Shown in pieces: positions 1 through 6,902 of a DNA stretch of 64,000 bases. Position numbers and translations under genes: made by a program. How positions within the stretch are numbered: position 1 is the first letter of the stretch; every line of letters starts with the position of its first letter. The stretch is from contig NZ_JAMZAW010000004.1 in NCBI RefSeq assembly GCF_024158745.1, forward strand, positions 1 through 64,000. Direction: 5' to 3'. The notes below the pieces were generated by a model. The model was not told the DNA's origin, did no database searches, and worked only from the letters and a program-made list of their open reading frames with translations. The DNA is from Paenibacillus tyrphae (GTDB lineage: Bacteria > Bacillota > Bacilli > Paenibacillales > NBRC-103111).

Positions 1-122
1 CCATTACAACCTGAGCTGTGGTTTTCGACGCCTTTCCGCTGTTCGAATCTACTGAGAGCCTTGATGGTTTTTGTACAACTGACAATCAAGAGCAGCCTTT
101 TTCATGATTGGCATGCTCTCCT
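1..122. other. gap at window edge, nothing recognised
   Basis: This is the stretch downstream of the deacetylase gene. I see no convincing ORF, RNA gene or clean intrinsic terminator in it. Confidence 0.4.
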
Positions 123-878
123 CTATTTCCGGTTTGATTTCAATTCATCTACCGTCACAAACGAATAGCCCTCTTCCTGCAACTCCTCGATCATCTTGGG
201 CAGGAATTCGATCGTATTGCTCAGATCGCCCTTTTTGCCGCCGAAGCTGTGCATCAGAATGATGCCTCCGGGCTTCAGATTTGCCTTGACGTTCTTCAGC
301 ATGTCCTCCGGCGTCGCTCCCGCCCAATCGCGCGTATCGACATTCCACAGCATATTGTGCTGACCGTTTTGCTCGATGGCCTCGGTCACTTTTTTGGAAA
401 CTGCACCATAAGGCGTCCGGACATACTTGGGGACCTCGCCCGTTGCATTTTGGATCACCTTGTTCAGCTTGACGATTTCGTTGTTGATTTGCTGCCCGTT
501 CAGCTTGGTCAGATCTTTGTGGCTCCACGTATGATTCCCCAGCGCATGCCCTTCTTTGACGATGCGGGACAGAACGTCCGGGTATTTCTCCGCCTGATAG
601 CCGACGACAAAAAAAGTCGCTTTCGCGTTATATTTTTTCAAAATATCCAAAATTTTGACGGTATATTTCGCATCCGGGCCATCGTCAAAAGTCAATGCGA
701 CCTGTTTATCCTTCTTCGGCGGCTTCGGGTTCGCTTGACTCTGGACTTGCTCTCCCTTCACCTCTCTCACTTTTGCCTCCGTCTGGGGGAGCATCGCATC
801 GGCGATGAAATAGCCGGATAGTATCGCGAGCACAACGATACCAATCCGCAAACGCAGCAGTCGTTTTGTCCTCTTCAT
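123..878 (-). CDS. polysaccharide deacetylase (NodB/CE4 family), membrane-anchored or secreted
   Basis: A 251-residue protein with a hydrophobic N-terminal segment (about residues 12-28) and then a NodB domain. The metal triad is visible: TFDDG at 63-67 and HTWSH at 116-120. RTPYG (154-158) is the motif 3 equivalent and a late His lies in ILMH (207-210). The family removes N- or O-acetyl groups from peptidoglycan or chitin-like glycans using a divalent metal, outside the membrane. Which polymer it uses cannot be read from the sequence. The gene is alone; its promoter region abuts the left repeat of the integrated element, so the insertion may have changed its upstream control. Confidence 0.9.
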   Translation of the reverse strand: MKRTKRLLRLRIGIVVLAILSGYFIADAMLPQTEAKVREVKGEQVQSQANPKPPKKDKQVALTFDDGPDAKYTVKILDILKKYNAKATFFVVGYQAEKYPDVLSRIVKEGHALGNHTWSHKDLTKLNGQQINNEIVKLNKVIQNATGEVPKYVRTPYGAVSKKVTEAIEQNGQHNMLWNVDTRDWAGATPEDMLKNVKANLKPGGIILMHSFGGKKGDLSNTIEFLPKMIEELQEEGYSFVTVDELKSNRK

Positions 879-945
879 CTCGTTCTACCTTTCTATGAAA
901 TTTGTTTCCCTGAACCTAGTTATAAGTCAACGTTGTTACCAAAAC

Positions 946-976
946 TTCTCCAACTTGTAAACAAAATGTAACCGAG
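946..976 (+). repeat. left 31-bp direct repeat, putative attL
   Basis: 31 bases are identical to 7077-7107 in the same orientation; identity stops abruptly on both sides. The centre reads AACTTGTAAACAAAATG. A repeat of this length, 6.1 kb from its twin and with recombinase remains beside the twin, is what site-specific integration leaves behind. Confidence 0.75.
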
Positions 977-1082
977 ATGGACAACGATGGACAACATGGT
1001 ACAAATTCCAGCAAAATAACGGGTCCTCAGGTTTTCGTGGTGAATAATGTATGACAGGTTTGGCCATGGTTTGACACCATTT

Positions 1083-1103
1083 TTGTGGGCAACTTGTGGG
1101 AAA
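1083..1103 (+). other. possible recombinase arm-type sites, left end
   Basis: Two tandem copies of TTGTGGGNAA (1083-1092 and 1094-1103) lie about 110 bp inside the left repeat. A third same-strand copy is at 7016-7025, about 50 bp inside the right repeat. Tyrosine recombinases of phages and ICEs bind short direct repeats near element ends; assigning these to that role is inference. Confidence 0.4.
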
Positions 1104-1137
1104 CGATTCTCTGGAATTAGAGTTGAATAACGCAAAA

Positions 1138-1174
1138 AGTCCCTGACCAGTATTGTACTGGCGGGGACTTTTTT
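1138..1174. terminator. bidirectional intrinsic terminator
   Basis: AGTCCC pairs with GGGACT and an inner CCAGTA pairs with TACTGG. There are T-runs on both strands. It lies just downstream of the minus-strand gene ending at 1185. Confidence 0.75.
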
Positions 1175-1184
1175 ATAAAAATGA

Positions 1185-1448
1185 TCACCTTGAACCGTAC
1201 ACCTGCCACCAGCTGCTTCCCTTGTCTCCTTTCCCCCGTTCCCACGCTTGGATCAACGTGATCCGTTCAGGATCGGCCATGGACCAAGAAATATATCCTT
1301 CCCTCGCCAGCTCCGCCAAAGTCTCCAATAGCTTTTTTTCGCTCTTTCCCGTTTTCCTCTCTAATTCCCGTAATGAAGGCATCCTTCGACGGCCGGACGA
1401 GTAATTCGCAATGATCCGCAGCACTTTCCGTTCAGCATCAGCCAGCAT
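1185..1448 (-). CDS. small winged-helix DNA-binding protein
   Basis: 87 residues from an ATG at 1448, chosen because AGGTGG sits 6 nt upstream. The N-terminal half (ADAERKVLRII...MPSLRELERKTG...LLETLAELAREGYI) has the layout of a LexA-like or GntR-like winged helix: a helix, a recognition helix-turn-helix, then a wing. No effector domain follows. The start codon lies inside the end of the upstream WYL pseudogene (11-nt overlap), so the two were translationally coupled under the LexA-type promoter near 1663-1711. Targets are unknown. Confidence 0.6.
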   Translation of the reverse strand: MLADAERKVLRIIANYSSGRRRMPSLRELERKTGKSEKKLLETLAELAREGYISWSMADPERITLIQAWERGKGDKGSSWWQVYGSR

Positions 1449-1644
1449 GACGCACCACCTGTTGTACGGCAAGGATATTCTCCAGTTTGAAAACTCGCGC
1501 CGCTTGCCGCTGGAAACAAAACGCTTTGACCCTGCCTCGTTCAACCGACCGCACTGCAATCCTTCGCTGTGTCATGCTGCCGTCATTCCCAAGGTAAATG
1601 ATTTCAACCTATCGGCCAACATTTCGAAGCATTTGCTTTTCCAC
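1438..1644 (-). pseudogene. small WYL-domain protein interrupted by an in-frame TAG
   Basis: A GTG start at 1644 lies 8 nt after GGAGG. The frame reads 11 codons, meets TAG at 1611-1609, then continues open for 56 codons to TGA at 1438. The downstream part (VEIIYLGNDGS, then VRSVERGRVKAFCF and ARVFKLENILAV) resembles the short single-domain WYL proteins of Bacillales elements, so the stop breaks a real gene. An AAG to TAG change would explain it. WYL domains sense nucleic acids or ligands in regulators; this copy is presumably dead unless translation restarts at the internal ATG after the stop. Confidence 0.6.
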
Positions 1645-1662
1645 TGTGTTCGCCTCCAGATA

Positions 1663-1711
1663 GAAACATTTGTTTGTATTTATTATATGCAAACAAAATG
1701 CGAACATACAA
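1663..1711 (-). promoter_or_regulatory. promoter with LexA (DinR)-like operator for the WYL/winged-helix operon
   Basis: On the minus strand, TTGTAT (1706-1711), an 18-nt spacer and TATAAT (1682-1687) are followed by CAAACAAATGTTTC at 1663-1676. That matches the Bacillus LexA consensus CGAACRNRYGTTYC at 13 of 14 positions and would cover the transcription start. The layout is repeated at 4752-4796. Confidence 0.65.
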
Positions 1712-1727
1712 CAAAAAGAGTAATTCG

Positions 1728-1955
1728 CTATCCCTCCTCCCCCGTGAAATCGAGATACCCGTCAAATCCGTCTCGCTCCATCTTTTCTTTAATCGCTTCC
1801 AAAATGTAAGCGTTCCTGCTCGTTTTGGCCTGCTCCGCAGCGGCATCGATCGTGTCCCGCCCGCCCTTTTTGACGACGAATTTAACCTGGTCGTAATGAG
1901 CGGCGTTGTATTTTTCCTTGGCCCGCGTGGCGGCGTTCTGCTTTTTTTCTACCAT
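1728..1955 (-). CDS. ribbon-helix-helix (Arc-like) DNA-binding protein
   Basis: 75 residues. GGAGG precedes the ATG at 1955. A basic, disordered N-terminus of about 20 residues is followed by a predicted beta strand (QVKFVVKKG) and two helices (RDTIDAAAEQAKTS, RNAYILEAIKEKMERD), the plan of Arc/CopG-type dimers on plasmids and phages. No toxin partner is evident. A 14-bp perfect palindrome in the divergent promoter region (1998-2011) is a natural candidate for its own operator. Confidence 0.65.
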   Translation of the reverse strand: MVEKKQNAATRAKEKYNAAHYDQVKFVVKKGGRDTIDAAAEQAKTSRNAYILEAIKEKMERDGFDGYLDFTGEEG

Positions 1956-1997
1956 AGTTAACGCCTCCCTCTGTTCTTATAATATCAGAAAAAAATA

Positions 1998-2011
1998 TAC
2001 TGGTACCAGTA
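1998..2011. promoter_or_regulatory. 14-bp perfect palindrome, putative operator
   Basis: TACTGGTACCAGTA is its own reverse complement. It lies between the divergent ribbon-helix-helix gene (start 1955) and the small-peptide genes (start 2046), next to TATAAT-like hexamers at 1978-1983 and 2012-2017. Assigning it to the ribbon-helix-helix protein is inference. Confidence 0.5.
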
Positions 2012-2045
2012 CATAATAGAGATAGAAAGGAGGTGAACAAGAAAC

Positions 2046-2228
2046 ATGAAAGATTGGGTACTTCTTCTTACGGCGCTGATCCAGCTAGTAACAGCTATCA
2101 TTACATTAAAAATGGCAGCCGCAAGAACAACAAAAAAGGAACCAAACGCAGCCACCCCGGCAAACGTAAATAGGTTCCTCCGAGAGGGTCGGATGCGACC
2201 CGGCCCTCTCTTCCCAATCTTAACATAA
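2046..2228 (+). CDS. small single-span membrane protein, function unknown
   Basis: 60 residues. A strong AAAGGAGGTGA precedes the ATG. A hydrophobic segment spans about residues 4-22, followed by a basic tail rich in Lys, Arg and Pro. An imperfect hairpin (AGAGGGTCGG with CCGGCCCTCT) overlaps the 3' end and may terminate transcription. No family was recognised. Confidence 0.5.
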   Translation: MKDWVLLLTALIQLVTAIITLKMAAARTTKKEPNAATPANVNRFLREGRMRPGPLFPILT

Positions 2229-2259
2229 AGCAAAATTAAAATAAATGGAGGGATTAGGC

Positions 2260-2346
2260 ATGGACAAACTCTTTTGGATCGTTTGGGTTCCGGTTTTAGT
2301 CCTCTCAGTGATCGGTCTTATTCAGGCTTTACGAAGTCGGAAATAG
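2260..2346 (+). CDS. 28-residue membrane peptide
   Basis: ATG at 2260 follows GGAGGG with good spacing; the stop is at 2344-2346. The peptide starts MDKLFWIVWVPVLVLSVIG, has one hydrophobic span and ends RSRK. It lies in tandem between two other small genes. Tiny membrane peptides like this can be toxins or regulators, but nothing here decides that. Confidence 0.45.
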   Translation: MDKLFWIVWVPVLVLSVIGLIQALRSRK

Positions 2347-2364
2347 TTGCAGGAGGTTACGACC

Positions 2365-2616
2365 ATGAATGAAATTCAGCAAGCATATGCGACAGCAAAA
2401 GCAGCATATGATGCGGCTGTCGAATCTGAGAATTGGGAACTGGTTGAACAAGTCGAAGACATTTATCTCGATGCTGAATCAGTCCTTGTAGAATGGGCCT
2501 TGAACGTAGCAGAAAAGACCGGCAGGCTCTCCGCTAATGAAATGGAGCTACTACGAAAAAACTGGATTCAACATCATGAACGAATCGTGAAACTTGCAAT
2601 GAAGCTTTCAGTATAG
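2365..2616 (+). CDS. hypothetical helical protein, 83 residues
   Basis: The start is the ATG at 2365, preceded by AGGAGG with a 7-nt spacer. The protein is acidic, Ala/Glu-rich and predicted all-helical, with an AYATAKAAYDAAVESENWE opening and no Cys or membrane segment. A GGGAC-TTCG-GTCCC hairpin follows the gene at 2620-2633. No family recognised; accessory gene of the element. Confidence 0.5.
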   Translation: MNEIQQAYATAKAAYDAAVESENWELVEQVEDIYLDAESVLVEWALNVAEKTGRLSANEMELLRKNWIQHHERIVKLAMKLSV

Positions 2617-2619
2617 GCC

Positions 2620-2633
2620 GGGACTTCGGTCCC
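2620..2633 (+). terminator. UUCG-loop hairpin after small gene
   Basis: GGGAC and GTCCC enclose a TTCG tetraloop, immediately after the stop of the gene ending at 2616. There is no T-run, so it may be a processing or stability element rather than a terminator. Confidence 0.4.
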
Positions 2634-2654
2634 TTAAAGGAGGCAAAAAGCAGC

Positions 2655-2821
2655 ATGGTCGGTGAGCTGCGAAAATTTATAAAAACTTGCAATTCCTTCA
2701 ACAATTTTGGAGTGCCGAAGCATTGGAACGGACAGACGAAGCCGGGCAGGAATTTGCCAAGGGGGACAGCTACGGCTTCGAGCTCGCAACGGCGATCATT
2801 GAAACGAAGGGACCAAAATAG
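2655..2821 (+). pseudogene. small gene with probable frameshift
   Basis: ATG at 2655 with AAAGGAGG upstream opens a frame whose protein becomes low in complexity after about 20 codons. A second frame, open from about 2668 to the TAG at 2819-2821, reads as a more normal protein (KIYKNLQFLQQFWSAEALER, later EFAKGDSYGFELATAIIETK). Joining the two after codon 5 restores one reading frame, so a 1-nt change near 2668-2672 is the simplest reading. It is followed by the 2825-2840 hairpin. Confidence 0.4.
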
Positions 2822-2824
2822 CGA

Positions 2825-2840
2825 GGGGGCTTCGGCCCCC
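2825..2840 (+). terminator. UUCG-loop hairpin ending the small-gene operon
   Basis: GGGGGC and GCCCCC enclose a TTCG tetraloop. It lies 4 nt after the last stop of the small-gene series and has no T-run. Confidence 0.45.
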
Positions 2841-2886
2841 CGGATATAAACGCGGGAGGTATGCAGCAGGGTCGTTCAACAGTGAA

Positions 2887-2909
2887 AAAGCACCCATTGC
2901 GGGTGCTTA
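2887..2909 (-). terminator. intrinsic terminator for the 2926-3225 gene
   Basis: AGCACCC pairs with GGGTGCT. On the minus strand the hairpin is followed by TTTTT. Confidence 0.75.
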
Positions 2910-2925
2910 CGGTTCCTGCCATCAT

Positions 2926-3225
2926 TTATCTGTATAATATCCCAGTAAAGACTCCAATATAGCCTATCAGTTCAATTTCATACCAATCATACAGACCCAA
3001 GATACCTTTATAACCGTCCTCTTCGTACTCAATCCAATTCGGAATCTCTTCTCTGGAACTGTACACTCTTTCAACTCTAAATTCTTTCTGTTCAACTGTG
3101 GATTGAGAAGATTCTGTAACAGTAGGACTAAACTCGCGTGACGGTATTTGTTCAGCGCTTGCAGCAGAAGTAATGGAAGTGATGGCTAATGCTGAAAGTA
3201 AAGTCAAGGATGCAATTTTTTTCAT
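2926..3225 (-). CDS. small secreted protein, function unknown
   Basis: 99 residues from the ATG at 3225, which has AAAGGAG upstream. A classic signal peptide begins MKKIASLTLLSALAITS and probably ends at SAASA. The mature part is short, acidic and aromatic (IPNWIEYEEDGYKGILGLYDW), ending in a hydrophobic stretch. It carries its own terminator, so it is a single-gene unit in the element. The upstream in-frame codons have no ribosome site and were excluded. Confidence 0.6.
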   Translation of the reverse strand: MKKIASLTLLSALAITSITSAASAEQIPSREFSPTVTESSQSTVEQKEFRVERVYSSREEIPNWIEYEEDGYKGILGLYDWYEIELIGYIGVFTGILYR

Positions 3226-3484
3226 GACAATCGCTCCTTTATCTTTTTTTTGTTCAGTTAATCTGAACAAGATCAACAATACAATATTTAAAATTAACTT
3301 TTGACCTTTTTGATTATCTGGCAGAAAAACGGTATTATCCTGAACAAAATTAGTCGAACTTTCCAAAAATCTTGTCGGATGCACTTCGTAAGCCGGAGGT
3401 TTAACACTTTGGCGGCCTCGATTTAACCCACTGGCTAGGCTGGCGGGGATTTCGGTTTATTACACCCTTGCCAGCCGTATCATT

Positions 3485-3961
3485 TCATTTCAGTGTGCGT
3501 AAGTAACCTGAGCCGCTACATTCGTTGCCTTCATTCCAGGACCAACATTGTATAGTAAGATAATAACCGTTCGATTTCGGCGCAGCAATCACCTCTCCTC
3601 CGGCTTCGCCCCCTCTACGGACTTCATGGTAAGCAACATGTTCTACTTGAAACTTATCGTAGAAATATGAAAGTGAAATTTTCGTGAATGAATCATCAAA
3701 GGGTTTTTCCGGTCTATCATCCTTGTAATGGTATGAAATTACAGTCCCTTCGGGAACATAGAGAGTAATAGTGTTCTGGTACGTTGAAAGTCCGGGAATC
3801 AGATCGGCTGCTTGACAGTAATAAAGTTTATCGCTGCAATCCCAATAAGTCTCAAGAGGATATGCCAAAGCCTCCCTTGTGCCTAAGCCCGTGAAACAAA
3901 CCGCACTCAGAAGTATTGCGAATACCTTTTTTAACCCTTGCCCTTGAAAATTAAAGCTCAT
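3485..3961 (-). CDS. secreted protein, function unknown
   Basis: 158 residues from the ATG at 3961, with GGGAGGG upstream. The N-terminal hydrophobic segment (KKVFAILLSAVCFTGLG) ends near EALA, a likely signal peptidase site. The mature domain has four or five Cys (WDCSDKLYYCQ, QCWSWNEGNEC) that could form disulfides, and looks beta-rich. No enzyme motif was recognised. A weak hairpin (GGCTGGC/GCCAGCC, 3438-3476) lies downstream. Probable exported cargo of the element. Confidence 0.55.
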   Translation of the reverse strand: MSFNFQGQGLKKVFAILLSAVCFTGLGTREALAYPLETYWDCSDKLYYCQAADLIPGLSTYQNTITLYVPEGTVISYHYKDDRPEKPFDDSFTKISLSYFYDKFQVEHVAYHEVRRGGEAGGEVIAAPKSNGYYLTIQCWSWNEGNECSGSGYLRTLK

Positions 3962-4046
3962 TTCAAACACCCTCCCACATATTAGATTTGAAATCGGTAA
4001 GCTGCATACATCGTTATATTCGGAAACGCACGGCACTAGAACATAG

Positions 4047-4079
4047 AAAAATCCCCGCTAGTAAATAGCTGGGGATTTT
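4047..4079. terminator. bidirectional intrinsic terminator
   Basis: AAAATCCCC pairs with GGGGATTTT, with A/T runs built into the stem. It lies immediately downstream of the minus-strand operon ending at 4082. Confidence 0.7.
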
Positions 4080-4081
4080 CG

Positions 4082-4408
4082 TTATTTATTGGCGCTATGC
4101 CGCTGCAACTTTTCCGTGATATCTCGAATATGTCGCGCCAGCTTTTCGGCAATCAACGCTTTGGCTTCCTCACGGCTAATATCGATCTTTTCCGCCCGAA
4201 TCCCGCGCTGTCGCATTTCCTTCCGAACACTAGCCAGCTCATTCGTCAGCCGGACGTGTATCACCTTCGCGGCTGCAAGGTGTAGCCGTCGGGTAAGATT
4301 GCTTGAGGTGGAAATTGTCCGCGCCTCCTCTTCGATTAAGGCCAGCGCCTTCGGCAGAAGAACGGAATCGCGAAGCAGCTCTTCATTTGTCGCCGATCTA
4401 TTCAACAA
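4082..4408 (-). CDS. hypothetical charged helical protein downstream of YolD
   Basis: 108 residues from a TTG at 4408 with GGAG 9 nt upstream. The start overlaps the yolD-like gene by 11 nt, the same overlap as between the WYL pseudogene and its downstream gene, and implies translational coupling. The sequence is strongly helical and basic (RLHLAAAKVIHVRLTNELASV, KALIAEKLARHIRDITEKL) with no known catalytic motif. In Bacillus the gene next to yolD encodes a Y-family polymerase (UvrX); here it is this unrelated small protein. Confidence 0.5.
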   Translation of the reverse strand: MLNRSATNEELLRDSVLLPKALALIEEEARTISTSSNLTRRLHLAAAKVIHVRLTNELASVRKEMRQRGIRAEKIDISREEAKALIAEKLARHIRDITEKLQRHSANK

Positions 4409-4733
4409 TAAATTCAGCTCCGGCTACATCCGCGAAATTTAACAACATCCATCTGCGTTCCAGCTCCAGTTTTACGTACAGTTGATCCATTTCCGACACA
4501 ATGCCGGAGATTTCGCGGTACTGACGTCCGTCGTAAAACGTGACTGTCACCTTGAGTGTGTTGGACCATGATGAGCGCAGCCGACCGAAAAGCTCCCGCT
4601 GCTCATCCTCAGTCAGTTCGGGCCGCACCTGTTTCTCTGTTTCCCTTTCCTGCTGTACAGACCTCTCACGATGCTGCGGGATCATCATATTGGACGATTC
4701 CCAGATTCCGTTCCCGCTTAATTTAGTACTCAT
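4398..4733 (-). CDS. YolD-like protein
   Basis: 111 residues from the ATG at 4733, with GGAGG 8 nt upstream. It shows the YolD-like family layout: an N-terminal SSNMMIPQHRE segment (family form W.S..M.PEH), a charged helix, then a beta-rich end (TVTFYDGRQY, GIVSEMDQLYVKLE, WMLLNFADVAGAEFI). In B. subtilis yolD and yqjX genes are in the LexA regulon beside the UvrX/YqjW polymerases. The LexA-like box upstream here fits that. Confidence 0.75.
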   Translation of the reverse strand: MSTKLSGNGIWESSNMMIPQHRERSVQQERETEKQVRPELTEDEQRELFGRLRSSWSNTLKVTVTFYDGRQYREISGIVSEMDQLYVKLELERRWMLLNFADVAGAEFIVE

Positions 4734-4751
4734 CTCATTCGCCTCCAAATA

Positions 4752-4796
4752 GGAACATACGTTTGTATTATATGCGAACGGAATACGAACATGCAA
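4752..4796 (-). promoter_or_regulatory. promoter with LexA-like operator for the yolD operon
   Basis: On the minus strand, TTGCAT (4791-4796), 18 nt, then TATAAT (4767-4772), then CAAACGTATGTTCC at 4752-4765, 13 of 14 matches to CGAACRNRYGTTYC. Much of the sequence from the -35 to the ribosome site is shared with 1651-1711. Confidence 0.7.
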
Positions 4797-4905
4797 CAAA
4801 AAGAACGCCGCGGTTACACGCTGGCGTCCTAATTCTGAGATGTCCTCGATATAAAACTATTTACAAAAGAAAATCGCTCTGGCTCAGTCTGGCGAGGCAT
4901 TTAGT

Positions 4906-5232
4906 TTATTTCCCATTAAGTATTAAATTTATTATTTGGAATATCCACCGTTTTTCTTCTTCGCTTTTATCTCTTAATGCCGCCAATATTGCAGCAGTAG
5001 TAACATCGTCAGTTATGTCTAAATCCTCGAATTCAAAAAGCTCATATAATTCCACATTTAAAGCCTTAGCAATCTTTTCGAGGTTCTGAAGAGTTATGTT
5101 CCTCTCCCCACGTTCCATACTCCCGATATATACATAGTGCAAGTCGGCTTTCTCTGCCAAAGCTTCTTGCGAAATTCCCATTAATTTTCGCAAAGTGCGT
5201 ATTCGGGCACCTGTCTTCTGAAGAACATTCAC
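4906..5232 (-). CDS. XRE-family transcriptional regulator
   Basis: About 108 residues from a GTG at 5232 with AGGGGG upstream; longer in-frame starts lack a ribosome site. Residues about 8-62 form an HTH_3 domain (GARIRTLRKLMGISQEALAEKADL, then GSMERGERNITLQNLEKIAKAL). A short acidic C-terminal tail follows, with no peptidase or sensor domain, so it is a simple SinR/Xre-like repressor. It is divergent from a possible 27-residue membrane peptide. Confidence 0.75.
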   Translation of the reverse strand: MNVLQKTGARIRTLRKLMGISQEALAEKADLHYVYIGSMERGERNITLQNLEKIAKALNVELYELFEFEDLDITDDVTTAAILAALRDKSEEEKRWIFQIINLILNGK

Positions 5233-5410
5233 AGTAGTCCACACCCCCTGTAGGTTAGTGTAGACAATTCCCACAAAATAGATAATGATCATAAACGTTT
5301 CTTCATTGAAACTTTTAAGTTTATATCGTAAAATTTTATTCATTGGCATAAATGTTTCAACTAGAAAACGTAAAGTTTGCCTAAAATATAGGATATGGGA
5401 GTTTGAAGTA

Positions 5411-5494
5411 ATGCTTTTACAATTTCTTCGTTTCTTTGCGTACGTTTTAATTTGCGGGTATTTAGTTCTAATTTTCTTATGTACGATTGACTAA
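5411..5494 (+). CDS. possible 27-residue hydrophobic peptide divergent from the XRE gene
   Basis: ATG at 5411, stop at 5492-5494. The peptide starts MLLQFLRFFAYVLICGYLVL and is nearly all hydrophobic. Only a modest GGGAG about 10 nt upstream supports translation. It may be a small toxin-like or regulatory membrane peptide; weakly supported. Confidence 0.3.
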   Translation: MLLQFLRFFAYVLICGYLVLIFLCTID

Positions 5495-5531
5495 GTTACA
5501 AGGATACTGCGATAATTCACCAGCAAAAGAA

Positions 5532-5561
5532 AATCCCCGCCAGCCTAAGCCAGCGGGGATT
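5532..5561 (-). terminator. intrinsic terminator for the FnIII protein gene
   Basis: AATCCCCGC pairs with GCGGGGATT. T-rich sequence follows on the minus strand. The stem resembles the one at 4047-4079. Confidence 0.7.
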
Positions 5562-5568
5562 CGTTATA

Positions 5569-6561
5569 TTATTTTGTTACTGGCGTATACTCATTCACTT
5601 CATATGTGAGAATCTTATCGAAGATCACATAATCTTTTCTGCTTTTGAAAGGTCCTTTGTTATTGTCGTGTTTATCGATCGCATAGGAGGCCGGACCGGT
5701 TCCAGCAGCTTTTCCTTCGTACCAGGTGATGAATGCATTTACTTCAGTCGTAGAGAGATCGAACTCTTTTTCAAGGCCAGTATCTAAGGTAACGACTAAA
5801 ATTGCTCTACCACCAGAAGGTGGCGTTACTTGTCTTTGTGGCGTTGCGGAAGCTTCATTAGAGTTTGCACTCTCTCCGTCGGGATTGTTTGCCGTAACAA
5901 CGTAGTAATAAGTAGTTCCATTGGTAACTGTAGTATCTGTGTAGGTTGAACCATACACATCACTAGCAACAGTAGTATATGGACCTCCTGGAGTAGTTGC
6001 TCTTTTTATATTATATCCATTAGCACGGTAAACTGAATTCCAATTAAGTGTGACCGTTGCATCTCCCCCTGTAGCAGTTAGATTAGAGGGGAAACTCCCA
6101 GGAACATTAATCCGGTTCTCGAAAACATCAAATTCATAAACTAAAATGTCATAAGGTGCAAATAGAGCAACAAATTTTACATTTGCAATTGAATTAGGAA
6201 AATTAATTTGTTGGACACTCGCAGGGCCAGATGGAACATATTTATACTTATAAATAACATTTTTAGAATCATCATAAAAAATAATATCGATATTAGAATT
6301 CACAAGAAATTTAGTAGAATTTATTGTCTTAACATTATCGAATTTATACCATGCGTAAACATCTTTATTCAGTTCTGCGTAGGTAGATTCATTGCCATCA
6401 GTCCATTCTCCACGTAAGAAAACTGGACCTTCACCCACTTGATAACTTTTAGACAACTGTTTTCCATGCAAAAGTCCATTTTGATATGCAAAGGCAGGCA
6501 CAGATGAAAAAAGCATAATTAACATAATTATGGATAATAATAAAGAAATTCTTCTTTTCAA
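5569..6561 (-). CDS. secreted fibronectin type III domain protein
   Basis: 330 residues. I chose the TTG at 6561 because AAGGAGAG lies 7 nt upstream; the ATG codons further upstream precede that ribosome site. After a signal peptide (RRISLLLSIIMLIMLF...AFA) comes a domain of about 120 residues with no recognised family, then one FnIII module (PSNLTATGGDATVTLNWNSV through NSNEASATPQ) and a C-terminal region. FnIII modules are spacers in secreted Bacillota enzymes, but no catalytic domain is evident. The DNA is AT-richer than the chromosome around it, in keeping with transfer on the element. Confidence 0.7.
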   Translation of the reverse strand: MKRRISLLLSIIMLIMLFSSVPAFAYQNGLLHGKQLSKSYQVGEGPVFLRGEWTDGNESTYAELNKDVYAWYKFDNVKTINSTKFLVNSNIDIIFYDDSKNVIYKYKYVPSGPASVQQINFPNSIANVKFVALFAPYDILVYEFDVFENRINVPGSFPSNLTATGGDATVTLNWNSVYRANGYNIKRATTPGGPYTTVASDVYGSTYTDTTVTNGTTYYYVVTANNPDGESANSNEASATPQRQVTPPSGGRAILVVTLDTGLEKEFDLSTTEVNAFITWYEGKAAGTGPASYAIDKHDNNKGPFKSRKDYVIFDKILTYEVNEYTPVTK

Positions 6562-6702
6562 AACAAATCTCTCCTTTTTTCTCATATATTTCATGTCGAA
6601 TAAAATAAAATTCTACAAAATATTACATAGGTTGTCCAAACAAATATATACAAATATTATATATTAAGTAATTTATTAGCATTTTTTAGATGGTTATCCC
6701 GG

Positions 6703-6902
6703 TTATGTCGGCGCCTGCCCCGAAGCCTTCCGCATCTCGTTCCCAACCAGTGAATGTAATCGGCCTGCTGTTCATACGCTGCGGCCGCGGTGCCGTCTCC
6801 GGCCTGTTCTGCCTCCTGCCGTTTTGCGTCCAGCTCCTTCCATGCCGGACTCATCCAAGTATCGATAATGGTGCGGCTGTAATTCAGGAACGGCTCGGTC
6901 AC
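6703..6902 (-). pseudogene. fragment of an unidentified gene
   Basis: The minus-strand frame SRTIIDTWMSPAWKELDAKR, running to YIHWLGTR, reads like real protein but has no start signal. A one-base shift after LGTR would lead into MRKASGQAPT and a stop at 6703. It overlaps the recombinase remnant on the other strand, so the two probably met at a deletion junction near 6870-6880. Parent gene not identified. Confidence 0.35.

Noticed and set aside
920-1135. 71-codon minus-strand frame at the left end of the element
   Set aside because: It runs through the 31-bp repeat and lacks a ribosome site and protein-like sequence.
1604-1846. 80-codon minus-strand frame overlapping the ribbon-helix-helix gene and the LexA promoter
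   Set aside because: It crosses a strong promoter and another gene in a different frame; no ribosome site.
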